DNA of 40,438 bases from NCBI GenBank assembly GCA_047612485.1, contig JBLGAT010000019.1, positions 1-40,438 on the forward strand, in the 5' to 3' direction. Position 1 is the first letter of the stretch. Every line of letters begins with the position of its first letter. The notes beneath the pieces were generated by a model. That model did no database searches, was not told where the DNA came from, and saw only the letters and a program-made list of their open reading frames with translations. Shown piece after piece: positions 23,717 to 33,400 of the stretch. The position numbers were made by a program, and so were the translations under genes. This DNA is from Sediminicola sp047612485. GTDB lineage: Bacteria; Bacteroidota; Bacteroidia; Flavobacteriales; Flavobacteriaceae.

Positions 23717-23856
23717 AGTATTAGACATATCAATAATCTAGCCAAATTTGTTTAGAAATAAAGTTAATCAATTCTTGCAATTTCATAGAATATAATCCCT
23801 AATTTTTATTCAAACTTCACACAGGCATGTGTTCAAAGTAAGCTTTCATTTTTCCT

Positions 23857-24312
23857 CTAAATAATTCTTCTCTTTTTTATAGGGGCATCTGAAACGACAT
23901 CAGAAAGAATGATATGGGTCCTGGTCTCTCCATATTGGATCAATTTGTCAATAAAATGCTCTAAATGAAATTGATCTTTTAATACCACCTCCATTATAAT
24001 ATTTTCATTTCCTGTAATCCTATAGCAATTCAATACTTCTTCAAAGGTACCCACGGTATCCAAAAATGGTTTCAACTTACCCATGAAGGCGCGAAGGGTA
24101 ATAATGGCTCGGAGTTGATATCCCGTCTGTGTATGTGACACTACAGCTTTGTACCCTTCCAAAATACCAAGATCCTCCATTTTCTTGACACGTTCTGCCA
24201 CCGCAGGTGGGGTCAGCCCCACTTTTCGTCCAATATTGGCGAAGGATTCCCTCGCATTATCTTGAAGACATTTTAGGATTCCCCAATTCAAATCGTCAAT
24301 CTTTACATTCAA
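23857..24312 (-). CDS. Lrp/AsnC family transcriptional regulator
   Basis: 151 residues: an N-terminal winged helix-turn-helix (about 5-62, with ILKCLQDNARESFANIGRKVGLTPPAVAERV, in part) and a C-terminal RAM/ACT-like domain (about 66-140) for oligomerisation and amino-acid sensing. Such feast/famine regulators form octamers and respond to Leu or other amino acids. A target cannot be read directly. The neighbours are IcmF, which would act on isobutyryl-CoA from valine breakdown, and the 145-residue gene transcribed divergently. Control of one of them, or of itself, would be reasonable. The promoter element TATCTTTG lies 59 bases upstream. Confidence 0.93.
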   Translation of the reverse strand: MNVKIDDLNWGILKCLQDNARESFANIGRKVGLTPPAVAERVKKMEDLGILEGYKAVVSHTQTGYQLRAIITLRAFMGKLKPFLDTVGTFEEVLNCYRITGNENIIMEVVLKDQFHLEHFIDKLIQYGETRTHIILSDVVSDAPIKKRRII

Positions 24313-24371
24313 ATCTTTATATTTTAAATAATTTATTTTCGATAGCTAAATTACAATATTGCTTTTGAATC

Positions 24372-24379
24372 CAAAGATA
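24372..24379 (-). promoter_or_regulatory. -7 promoter element TATCTTTG for the Lrp gene
   Basis: CAAAGATA on the plus strand reads TATCTTTG leftwards (TAnnTTTG), 59 bases upstream of the ATG at 24312. Confidence 0.5.
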
Positions 24380-24432
24380 AAATTAACAATTACGACGTAA
24401 TTTTATACTATAATCCCAGATGAAACAAAAAA

Positions 24433-24870
24433 ATGCCCTATAAAAATTTACGCACTGTGCCTATTTACCGGAAGGCTTTGGAACTCTGTTTGATGAGCAG
24501 GGAGATAGCTGCGTATGTTTCATACAATAAAGATCTATTGTTATTGTACCAATCCAATAGCTTAAGGGACATTATTGCTGACTCCTTAATAACAGATTCC
24601 ATACTTATTCCACAGAAAATTGCCCAGGCAGAATGTACGGAATCCTATGATGTCCGCTTAAAAAGCGTTGCCCTAATCAATATTATGATACGTAATATCC
24701 TCTCCTATTGCAATGGTCTGGAAAAAGATGGTGTAAAGGAAAAAGAATATATCAACCTTTTGAGAAGGGAAATAAAACTTTTTAGAAGGCTTTACAAAAA
24801 ATGGAAGAGATCCCTGAAAGGTGATAATGGCGATTCCAATTGGGGTCTAAATGAATCCTTTGGATTTTAG
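24433..24870 (+). CDS. Small helical protein of unknown function
   Basis: 145 residues, no signal peptide, predicted to be all helical with four or five helices. Helix 1 holds YRKALELCLMSREIAAYVSY, and a basic end follows (LRREIKLFRRLYKKWKRSLKG, in part). The shape resembles four-helix-bundle proteins of the 23S intervening-sequence type (many hydrophobic-heptad helices), but motif similarity is too weak to name it so. The basic tail could bind nucleic acid. It is divergent from the Lrp gene (120-base gap) and convergent with icmF, sharing a terminator. Confidence 0.68.
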   Translation: MPYKNLRTVPIYRKALELCLMSREIAAYVSYNKDLLLLYQSNSLRDIIADSLITDSILIPQKIAQAECTESYDVRLKSVALINIMIRNILSYCNGLEKDGVKEKEYINLLRREIKLFRRLYKKWKRSLKGDNGDSNWGLNESFGF

Positions 24871-24899
24871 ACTAAAAGCGACAAAAATTCCCTCAATAT

Positions 24900-24928
24900 A
24901 AAAGCCTCGATTTTAATCGAGGCTTTTT
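24900..24928. terminator. Bidirectional terminator between the helical protein and icmF
   Basis: AAAAGCCTCGAT (24900-24911), a four-base loop, ATCGAGGCTTTT (24916-24927). A-runs and T-runs are present on both sides. Confidence 0.88.
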
Positions 24929-24933
24929 ACTTT

Positions 24934-27900
24934 CTACATATTTCTTCGATACTGTCCTCCAACTTCAAAAAGAGCATTTGTAATCTGCCCTAATGAACAC
25001 ACTTTGGTAACATCCATCAATTTCTCAAAGATATTTTCGTTATTGACCGCCATATCTTGGAGCTCAGATAACTCTCTTTCCACTATGGCATCATTTCGAC
25101 TGTGAAGATTTTGAAGTGTTGCGATCTGTGCCTGCTTTTCTTCCTCTGTGGCCCTGATAACCTCTTCAGGCAAAACGGTAGGGGAGCCTTTGGAACTTAA
25201 AAAGGTATTCACCCCAATGATTGGAAACTCTCCGTTATGCTTTAGTGTTTCATAATAAAGACTTTCTTCCTGTATCTTAGAGCGTTGGTACATGGTTTCC
25301 ATGGCACCCAAAACTCCACCTCTCTCCGTAATTCTATCAAATTCCAACAATACAGCTTCCTCCACTAAATCGGTCAATTCCTCTATAATAAATGACCCCT
25401 GCAGTGGATTCTCATTTTTGGTCAAGCCCAATTCTTTGTTGATGATCAACTGAATGGCCATTGCTCTTCTAACAGATTCTTCCGTGGGTGTGGTTATTGC
25501 TTCATCATAGGCATTTGTATGCAAGGAGTTACAGTTGTCGTAAATAGCGTATAATGCCTGTAATGTAGTACGGATATCGTTAAAATCTATTTCTTGTGCA
25601 TGCAAACTCCTTCCAGAGGTCTGAATGTGGTATTTCAACATTTGTGCCCTAGGGTCAGCACCGTATTTATGCTTCAACGCCTTTGCCCATATTTTACGGG
25701 CAACCCTACCAATTACCGCATATTCGGGATCAACTCCATTGGAAAAGAAAAACGATAGGTTTGGACCAAATTTATTGATATCCATACCCCTACTCAGGTA
25801 ATATTCAACATAAGTGAACCCATTGGACAAGGTGAATGCCAATTGTGTTATAGGGTTGGCGCCAGCCTCCGCAATATGGTATCCAGAAATGGATACAGAA
25901 TAAAAATTACGGATCTCGTTCTGAATAAAATACTCTTGAACATCTCCCATGAGTCGCAAGGCAAATTCTGTAGAGAATATACAGGTATTCTGTGCCTGGT
26001 CTTCTTTTAAAATATCGGCCTGAACCGTTCCCCTAACCTGATTTAGCGTAGTCTTTTTTATGGAGGCATAAACGTCTTTCGGAAGCACCTGGTCCCCCGT
26101 CATCCCTAAGAGCATCAATCCTAACCCGTCATTCCCTTTGGGAAGTTCGCCAATATACTTTGGCCTTTCTACTCCCTTATCCTTATAAATGGCATTAATT
26201 TTCGCTTCTACTTCCTTCTCTAGGCTATTTTCCTTAATATATTTTTCGCAATTCTGGTCTATGGCGGCATTCATAAAAAATCCTAACAACATGGGAGCTG
26301 GACCATTGATGGTCATACTCACCGAGGTCATAATTCCACTCAGATCAAAGCCGGAGTACAATTTTTTTGCATCGTCCAAACAGCATATCGATACCCCTGC
26401 ATTTCCAATTTTACCATAGATATCGGGCCTATGACCTGGATCATTCCCATAAAGTGTCACGGAATCAAATGCTGTGGACAATCGTTTTGCAGGTGTACCA
26501 AAACTTACATAATGAAAACGCCTATTGGTTCGCTCCGGACCTCCTTCACCCGCAAACATTCTTGTTGGGTCCTCCCCTGTCCTTTTAAACGGATAGAGTC
26601 CGGCTGTATAGGGAAATTCCCCTGGGACATTTTCTTGCAGGGTCCACCGCAACAAGTCTCCCCATGCCTGGTATTTGGGAAGTACTATTTTAGGGATGTC
26701 CACTTGTGATAAAGATTTGGAATGGGTTTCAATTTTAATTTCCTTATCCCTTACTTTAAAACTATAAATGGGATCTTTATACGTTTGAACCTTTGAATCC
26801 CAATTGGTAATACTATCCCAGTGATAGGGATCCAAGTCCATCTTAACTCTGTCAAACTCTTTTAATAGCAAGTCTATAAGCTGGCCATTTTCAGGATTCT
26901 TGGTATCTAGCATATCATCATTGATACCTATTTTTGTAAGACCTAGCACTCCGGTCGTTAGACCTTCCAAAGTTTTATAAATCCCATACAATTGTTGCGC
27001 TACTTTAGATTGGGCATTTACCATATCGTCGTACGCACGATTGTTCTCTGCTATTTCAGAAAGGTATCTGGTTCTCGCGGGAGGGATAACAAAAATCTTT
27101 TCAGTGATTTCATGGGTTGCTATAAAAGTAGAATTAAGGTCAGCGCCTACTTTTTCCACTAATTTAGCTACAATGGCTCCGTAGATTCTATTCATGCCCG
27201 GATCATTGAATTGAGAGGCAATAGTCCCAAAAACAGGCAAGTCATCTTGTGGGATATCCCAAAGATTATTATTGCGCATGTACTGTTTTTTTACATCCCT
27301 TAAGGCATCCAATGATCCTCTTTTATCAAATTTATTGATAGCAACCAGATCTGCAAAATCCAACATGTCAATTTTCTCCAATTGTGTGGCTGCCCCAAAT
27401 TCTGGGGTCATCACATACAGCGATACATCACTGTGTTCGATAATTTCTGTATCGGACTGCCCTATCCCGGAAGTTTCCAAGATAATAAGGTCAAATCCTG
27501 CCGCTTTCAACACCTGGACGGCCTCTTCCACATATTTGGACAATGCCAAATTGGATTGTCTTGTTGCCAATGACCGCATATACACACGATCGTCATTTAT
27601 GGCGTTCATTCTTATACGGTCTCCAAGTAATGCACCACCCGTTTTCCTTTTGGAAGGATCAACAGAAATGATCCCAATTGTCTTTTCTGGGAAATCTATC
27701 AAAAACCTACGGACCAATTCATCTACCAAGCTCGACTTTCCAGAACCTCCTGTACCTGTGATCCCCAAAACCGGCACTTGATTTTTTTTATGATCGACGG
27801 AGGAAAAATGGCCTTTAAACTCCTCATTCCTGTTTTCTGCCAAGCTTATTAATCTTGCCAAAGTATTTACATCCTTCTGAGCAAGTGACTCAACCAATGT

Positions 27901-28368
27901 TTTTCCTTTTGGAATAACCAAGGATGGAACAGGAAAATCGCTTTGTTCTACCAAATCATTGATCATTCCCTGAAGGCCCATAGTCCTCCCATCATCTGGA
28001 GCATAGATTCTGGTAATCCCATAATCCATTAATTCCTTGATTTCCTCCGGAAGGATTACTCCACCACCCCCACCGAATATTTTAATATGGGATGCTCCAC
28101 GTTCTTTCAGTAGATCATACATATATTTGAAATACTCGTTATGACCACCTTGGTAAGAAGTCATGGCAATTGCATTCACATCCTCCTGAATTGCACAATC
28201 TACCACTTCAGTAACACTTCGATCATGTCCCAAATGGATAACCTCCACTCCTGTGGATTGGATAATTCTGCGCATTATATTTATAGCAGCATCATGGCCA
28301 TCAAACAAGGACGCAGCTGTAACGATTCTTACTTTGTTTTTTGGAGTGTAGGGTTTTATTTGTTCCAT
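24934..28368 (-). CDS. icmF: Fused isobutyryl-CoA mutase (IcmF)
   Basis: 1144 residues joining three parts. Residues 12-140 bind B12 (LFDGHDAAIN, His25 as lower cobalt ligand). Residues 198-415 are a MeaB-type GTPase (P-loop GTGGSGKS 205-212, NKFD 345-348) that guards cofactor loading. Residues 555-1144 are the acyl-CoA mutase (SMTINGPAP, SISGYHIAEAGANP). The domain order B12-GTPase-mutase is that of IcmF, not of two-gene methylmalonyl-CoA mutase. In the substrate pocket, Gln793 matches the Gln of isobutyryl mutases, where methylmalonyl enzymes have Arg. The partner position holds Tyr592, where IcmF has Phe. An extra stretch lies at about 708-776. It would interconvert isobutyryl-CoA and butyryl-CoA or a related pair, using adenosylcobalamin. 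No B12 riboswitch is visible upstream. Confidence 0.93.
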   Translation of the reverse strand: MEQIKPYTPKNKVRIVTAASLFDGHDAAINIMRRIIQSTGVEVIHLGHDRSVTEVVDCAIQEDVNAIAMTSYQGGHNEYFKYMYDLLKERGASHIKIFGGGGGVILPEEIKELMDYGITRIYAPDDGRTMGLQGMINDLVEQSDFPVPSLVIPKGKTLVESLAQKDVNTLARLISLAENRNEEFKGHFSSVDHKKNQVPVLGITGTGGSGKSSLVDELVRRFLIDFPEKTIGIISVDPSKRKTGGALLGDRIRMNAINDDRVYMRSLATRQSNLALSKYVEEAVQVLKAAGFDLIILETSGIGQSDTEIIEHSDVSLYVMTPEFGAATQLEKIDMLDFADLVAINKFDKRGSLDALRDVKKQYMRNNNLWDIPQDDLPVFGTIASQFNDPGMNRIYGAIVAKLVEKVGADLNSTFIATHEITEKIFVIPPARTRYLSEIAENNRAYDDMVNAQSKVAQQLYGIYKTLEGLTTGVLGLTKIGINDDMLDTKNPENGQLIDLLLKEFDRVKMDLDPYHWDSITNWDSKVQTYKDPIYSFKVRDKEIKIETHSKSLSQVDIPKIVLPKYQAWGDLLRWTLQENVPGEFPYTAGLYPFKRTGEDPTRMFAGEGGPERTNRRFHYVSFGTPAKRLSTAFDSVTLYGNDPGHRPDIYGKIGNAGVSICCLDDAKKLYSGFDLSGIMTSVSMTINGPAPMLLGFFMNAAIDQNCEKYIKENSLEKEVEAKINAIYKDKGVERPKYIGELPKGNDGLGLMLLGMTGDQVLPKDVYASIKKTTLNQVRGTVQADILKEDQAQNTCIFSTEFALRLMGDVQEYFIQNEIRNFYSVSISGYHIAEAGANPITQLAFTLSNGFTYVEYYLSRGMDINKFGPNLSFFFSNGVDPEYAVIGRVARKIWAKALKHKYGADPRAQMLKYHIQTSGRSLHAQEIDFNDIRTTLQALYAIYDNCNSLHTNAYDEAITTPTEESVRRAMAIQLIINKELGLTKNENPLQGSFIIEELTDLVEEAVLLEFDRITERGGVLGAMETMYQRSKIQEESLYYETLKHNGEFPIIGVNTFLSSKGSPTVLPEEVIRATEEEKQAQIATLQNLHSRNDAIVERELSELQDMAVNNENIFEKLMDVTKVCSLGQITNALFEVGGQYRRNM

Positions 28369-28511
28369 ATGTAATTTAGAGACATTTTTAAAGGTGCAAT
28401 TTACGAAAAGTGCAAAATATATAAAGGATAAATCGGAATATTATAAAAATAGCATTGGGATTTAGTCCCCAATTTTGAATGCCTTAATTTTACCCTTTAA
28501 AATCAACCATA

Positions 28512-29363
28512 TTGAAAACCACAATTTTAATTAATTGCCCGGATCAAGCAGGAATTATTAGCTCTGTAACTGGATTTATACATGTTAAAGGCGGCAACAT
28601 CATATATATTGACCAACATGTAGATAAGCAGGCCGATGTTTTTTTTATGCGGTTGGAAAGTGAATTTGACGATAGTACAATTTCCTTTGATCAATTCAAA
28701 TTACAGTTTGATAATGATATTGCAATTCCGTTCAATATGGAGTTTAAAATGCATCTCAGTGGTATTAAACCAAAAATGGCCCTGTTCGTTTCGAAATACA
28801 ATCATTGCCTATATGATCTTTTGAGCAGGTTTAATTCTGGGGAATTGGACGTGGAAATCCCTTTTATTTTAAGTAACCACAATGACCTTCAAAAAATCTC
28901 GGAACAATTCCAAATTCCTTTTTATCGTATCCCCGTGACCAAGGATAACAAAATGGAAGCAGAAAACAGGCAAATGGCACTTCTAAAGGAACATGAAATA
29001 GACTTTATTGTGCTGGCTAGATACATGCAGATCATTTCACCTAGAACAATAGACCAATACCCTAACAAGATCATAAATATCCATCATTCCTTTCTTCCCG
29101 CCTTTGCTGGGGCGAAACCATACCACGCGGCATTTGCGAGAGGCGTCAAGATAATTGGGGCTACCAGTCATTATGTAACGGAGGAATTGGACGCTGGTCC
29201 CATCATTGAACAGGATGTTGTTACCGTGACCCATGCCCACACTATTAAAGATTTTATTGCCAAAGGTCAGGATATGGAGAAAATAGTTTTGTCCAGAGCA
29301 GTAAAGCTGCATATCCAAAGGAAAACAATGGTATACAATAACAAAACCGTTATTTTCTCATAA
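28512..29363 (+). CDS. purU: Formyltetrahydrofolate deformylase
   Basis: 283 residues starting at TTG (28512). No in-frame ATG or GTG lies between it and the upstream stop at 28485, and starting later would remove the ACT domain. Residues 1-85 are the ACT domain (LINCPDQAGIISSV, GGNIIYIDQHVD), and residues 87-283 the formyl transferase fold with the catalytic triad Asn189, His191 and Asp227 (NIHHSFLP, LDAGPI). It hydrolyses 10-formyl-THF to formate and THF, feeding purine synthesis and balancing one-carbon units. It is divergent from icmF. Monocistronic or read through into the DUF4197 gene 79 bases later. Confidence 0.94.
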   Translation: MKTTILINCPDQAGIISSVTGFIHVKGGNIIYIDQHVDKQADVFFMRLESEFDDSTISFDQFKLQFDNDIAIPFNMEFKMHLSGIKPKMALFVSKYNHCLYDLLSRFNSGELDVEIPFILSNHNDLQKISEQFQIPFYRIPVTKDNKMEAENRQMALLKEHEIDFIVLARYMQIISPRTIDQYPNKIINIHHSFLPAFAGAKPYHAAFARGVKIIGATSHYVTEELDAGPIIEQDVVTVTHAHTIKDFIAKGQDMEKIVLSRAVKLHIQRKTMVYNNKTVIFS

Positions 29364-29442
29364 ATTAATTTAGCTGTTGAGCCTAACGGTCTCTTTAATA
29401 TATGAAGTACCCTATATTTACAATCAATTTCAAAATAATGAT

Positions 29443-30150
29443 ATGATGAAGCGAGTTTTATTAATTGTTTGTGCTCTCCAACTGTTTTCCTGTGCAGAAC
29501 TCCAACAAGTTGTTGACCAATTACCCCAAGGCACCTATGGCATTGGGAATGAAGAAATTGCCAATGGCCTAAGGGAGGCTTTGGACATGGGCATTGAAAA
29601 ACAAGTAAGTAGACTTACCAAAGAAGACGGTTTCTATAAAAATGAATTGGTTAAAATACTACTTCCTGAAGAATTACAAAAAGTAGATAGGACATTAAGG
29701 GATGTTGGACTTGGCAATCTTGCCGATGAAGGCTTAAAAGTGTTGAACAGAGCTGCCGAAGATGCTGTAAGCCAAGCCACTCCAATATTTATCAATGCCG
29801 TTAAAGAGATAACTTTTGAAGACGCAAAAAACATCCTTTTGGGGAATGATGAAGCGGCTACCCTATATTTAAAAAACGCAACGCAAACCGAACTTTACAA
29901 TAAATTTAATCCAGTAATAAAAAGTTCATTTGAACGTGCAGGAGCCGACAAAATTTGGAGCAATTTAATAGCCCGATACAACAGCCTACCTTTAACCAAT
30001 AATGTTAATCCCGACCTAACGGATTATGTTACCCGAGAAGCCTTATCAGGTGTCTATACCATGATTGCCTTGGAAGAAAAAGAAATAAGGACAAAAGTAT
30101 CTTCAAGGACCACCGCTGTCCTTCGCAAGGTTTTCGCCTTACAGGACTGA
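29443..30150 (+). CDS. DUF4197 domain lipoprotein
   Basis: 235 residues from the ATG at 29443 (or the next codon, 29446). MMKRVLLIVCALQLFSC gives a lipoprotein signal with the lipid Cys at 17, which supports this start over an in-frame one at 29377. The DUF4197 domain follows: IANGLREALDMGIEKQV, GFYKNELVKILLP, TFEDAKNILLGNDEAATLYL and TREALSGVYTMIALEEKEIR (each in part). It is all-helical and of unknown function. It should sit in the periplasm or at the outer membrane. The gene is followed by a 340-base gap. Confidence 0.88.
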   Translation: MMKRVLLIVCALQLFSCAELQQVVDQLPQGTYGIGNEEIANGLREALDMGIEKQVSRLTKEDGFYKNELVKILLPEELQKVDRTLRDVGLGNLADEGLKVLNRAAEDAVSQATPIFINAVKEITFEDAKNILLGNDEAATLYLKNATQTELYNKFNPVIKSSFERAGADKIWSNLIARYNSLPLTNNVNPDLTDYVTREALSGVYTMIALEEKEIRTKVSSRTTAVLRKVFALQD

Positions 30151-30491
30151 TAATGAGAGAATTTAATTCCCTATCCTACAATAATTTAAAAAAAAATTCG
30201 TTACTTTAAAGTATAGCTAATATAACGTATTGGTAATACTTATGTCAGCTATATAATCAAGTAAAATGCAATCTTTGTATTTAATTATTTGAATTAGTAA
30301 TTTTTGAGTTAGTTAGTTAAAAACCGGTGGGAGCACCGGTTTTTTTGTTTAAAATTATCATAACAATAATAAAATATCATTTCTTTTGATATTTGTTTAA
30401 AACGCACAAAATCAGAATTATTTTTATGTTGTTTATATTCTCAATTAAAAAATATGTAGCATATTTGATACACTAACTCAAAAGATGTAAA
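30151..30491 (+). other. Non-coding leader region before susC
   Basis: No coding frame is supported. The region holds a lone strong terminator hairpin at 30321-30346, 171 bases after the DUF4197 stop and about 145 bases before the susC ATG, and otherwise AT-rich DNA. The hairpin could end a long DUF4197 transcript, a small RNA, or a susC leader. Confidence 0.5.
30321..30346 (+). terminator. Rho-independent terminator upstream of susC
   Basis: AAACCGGTG (30321-30329), loop GGAG, CACCGGTTT (30334-30342), then T-run to 30346. Confidence 0.85.
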
Positions 30492-33400
30492 ATGAAAGCA
30501 AAATTAAAAGGAGTTTCAACCTTTTTATTGGTTTTGATTGCACAATTAACATTTGCGCAAGAAAGATCAATCTCCGGTAAAGTAACCGATCAAAACGGAA
30601 TACCGTTACCAGGAGTAAACGTTGTCGTAAAAGGAACGACCATTGGAACCCAAAGTGACTTTGACGGAAACTACAGCATTAATGCCAATATGGGCGGTAT
30701 TCTCGTGTTTTCTTATTTGGGACAAAAAACAATAGAAAAAAGTATCAGTACATCAAATATAATAGATGTACAAATGGAAGAAGACGCCTCACAATTAGAG
30801 GAGGTTATTGTGGTTGGGTATGGTACACAGAGTAAACGTACCTTAACCGATAATATTTCCAAGCTAACTTCAGATGATATATCTGACGTTCCCAATCCCA
30901 ACCTTCAAAATGCACTAGTAGCTAAAGCTGCTGGGGTACAAGTAACCCAAACAAATGGAAAAGTAGAGGGAGGTATTAACATTAGGGTACGGGGTGCTGC
31001 AAGTGTAAGTGGAGGAACCCAACCCTTGTATGTTTTGGATGGTATTCCTTTAATAGACCCTACTGGTGGTCGAGGTGAAATTGGTAATGGAGCACCCACC
31101 AATCCTTTATTAACACTTAGTTCCAATGAAATAGAATCAATTGACATTTTAAAAGATGCATCTTCTGCTGCTATTTATGGAGCTAGGGGAGCCAACGGGG
31201 TTGTATTGATTACAACTAAAAAAGGAAAACAAGGAAAAGCCAAATTTTCCTTAAATCTTGCTCAAGGTTTTAGTCAACCTACCAACAAAAGGGATTGGCT
31301 TAATTCAAAGGAATATGTTGAACTCTTTACAGAAGCAGGCAGAAACTCTCCTTTCTTCACACCTGATGAAGGACAGGCTTTTGTAGAAGACGAGTTTGAA
31401 TTTCAATCAGGCGGAACAGATTGGAGAAATGCTGAAATTGATACTGATTGGAATAACCAAGCCTTCCAAGATGGATATCAAACAGATGCTGACTTTTCGG
31501 TATCTGGAGCAGATGCCAAAACTTCTTACTTTTTCTCAGGGGCATACAATAATACCTCTGGAATAATAAAAGACAATGAATTAGAAAGAGCTAATGCACG
31601 AACAAATATAAGCCACCAGTTTTCGGATAAGTTCAAAGCTGGCATGAATTTAAGTTTCTCTAGAACGGCAATTGACCGAATAGCAAATGACAATGCTTTT
31701 GCTACTCCATTACAAGCTATCGCACAATCTCCATTATCACAACCTAGACTTGCAGATGGAACTCCAAATCCAAACACTCTTTATGGAAATTTCTTGCTAG
31801 ATGCTGAAAATGCTTTCTTCAATACCATTATTAGAAGAACTGTAGGAAAAGTGTATGGGGAATATCAATTCATACCATCCATAAAATTGAACTCCGACTT
31901 CTCATACGATCTATTTTCCCAAACTGAAGATAGCTTTAGAGGGAAAAATGCATTATTTCAATCTACTAATGGTGAAGCTTTTGCTTCAGATCTAGCTTCT
32001 GAAAGCTATACCTACAGTAATTATGCGACATTTGATAAAACATTTGACGAAAAACATAGCATAAATATTGTTGCTGGTACTGAGTTTATCAAATACACCA
32101 GAAGAATCACCAGTGTTACTAGTCAACAATTTCCGTCCGATGATTTGTCAACCGTTAGCGGGGGTGCAGAAATAACGGCTGGAACAGGCGTGAATTTAAA
32201 AAGTAGCTTTGCATCATATTTTGCTAGGGCCACTTATGATTTTGATGGAAAATATCTTTTTAAGGCGAGTATCCGACGTGACGGATCTTCTAGATTTGGT
32301 GAGAATGTAAGATTTGGTACATTCCCAGCCGTGTCAGCTGGTTGGATTATGTCTGAGGAAAACTTCTTAAAGGATTCACAAACCTTATCCTTTTTAAAAC
32401 TGAGAGGAAGTTGGGGTAAATTAGGTAATGCAGATATTGGTGGTGACTATCCTTCTCTTTTCTTATTTTCAGGTGTATCGTACAACCAAAGACCTGGATT
32501 AGCGCCAATACAACCAGGAAATTCCAACCTTACGTGGGAACAATCCACACAAACAGATTTCGGGATAGAATTTGGCTTTTTGGACAATCGAATTTCTGGT
32601 GAATTGGATTATTATGTTAAAGATACGCAAGACCTTTTGTTCAGTGTACCCCTGGTTCCTAGTAGTGGGGCAGTCAGTATTAATCAAAACATAGGAATAC
32701 TTCAAGGAAAAGGTATCGAATTTGTTTTAAATACTAGAAATATTTCCACCGATAATTTAAGCTGGACTACTAATTTTAATATTAGCAATAACATTAATGA
32801 ATTGAAGTCTCTGCCAAACAATAACGCTGATATCGTTAATGGTCAGAACATAAACAGAGTTGGTGAAAATGTAGCCGCTTTTTACTTGAGAGAATATGCT
32901 GGTGTTGACCCTGCCAATGGGGATGCATTGTATTATTTAAATACGGAGAATCCTGACGGTAGCTTAAATAGGGCCACTACTACAGATCCTAATGAAGCAC
33001 AACGCATTATCGCTGGAAATCCATTTCCGGAACTTACAACTGGTATGACCAACACCATACTTTACAAAGACTTTGATTTTTCATTTACACTGCAGGGAGA
33101 GTGGGGCGCAAGTATTTACAACGCAGGTGGCCGCTTTCAATCTGTAAATGGTGATTTTTATGACAATCAAAGTAGAGATCAACTGCAAAGATGGCAACAA
33201 CCAGGAGACATTACCAATGTGCCACAAGCAAGATTGTTTGCGGGAAATGGTACTGCTCAATCTACACGTTTTTTGGCAGAAGCAGATTTTATGCGTTTAC
33301 GAAATTTAACACTTGGATATTCTTTACCTAATGAGGTAATAGATAAAATGGGCTTAAGCAAACTAAGGGTTTATTTAACAGGAATCAACTTGTTGACCGT

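Noticed and set aside
27272..27781. 169-residue plus-strand frame inside icmF
   Set aside because: Antisense shadow of the conserved GTPase domain; composition follows the opposite strand.
28369..28511. Cobalamin riboswitch ahead of icmF
   Set aside because: No B12-box-like sequence and too short to hold the full aptamer.
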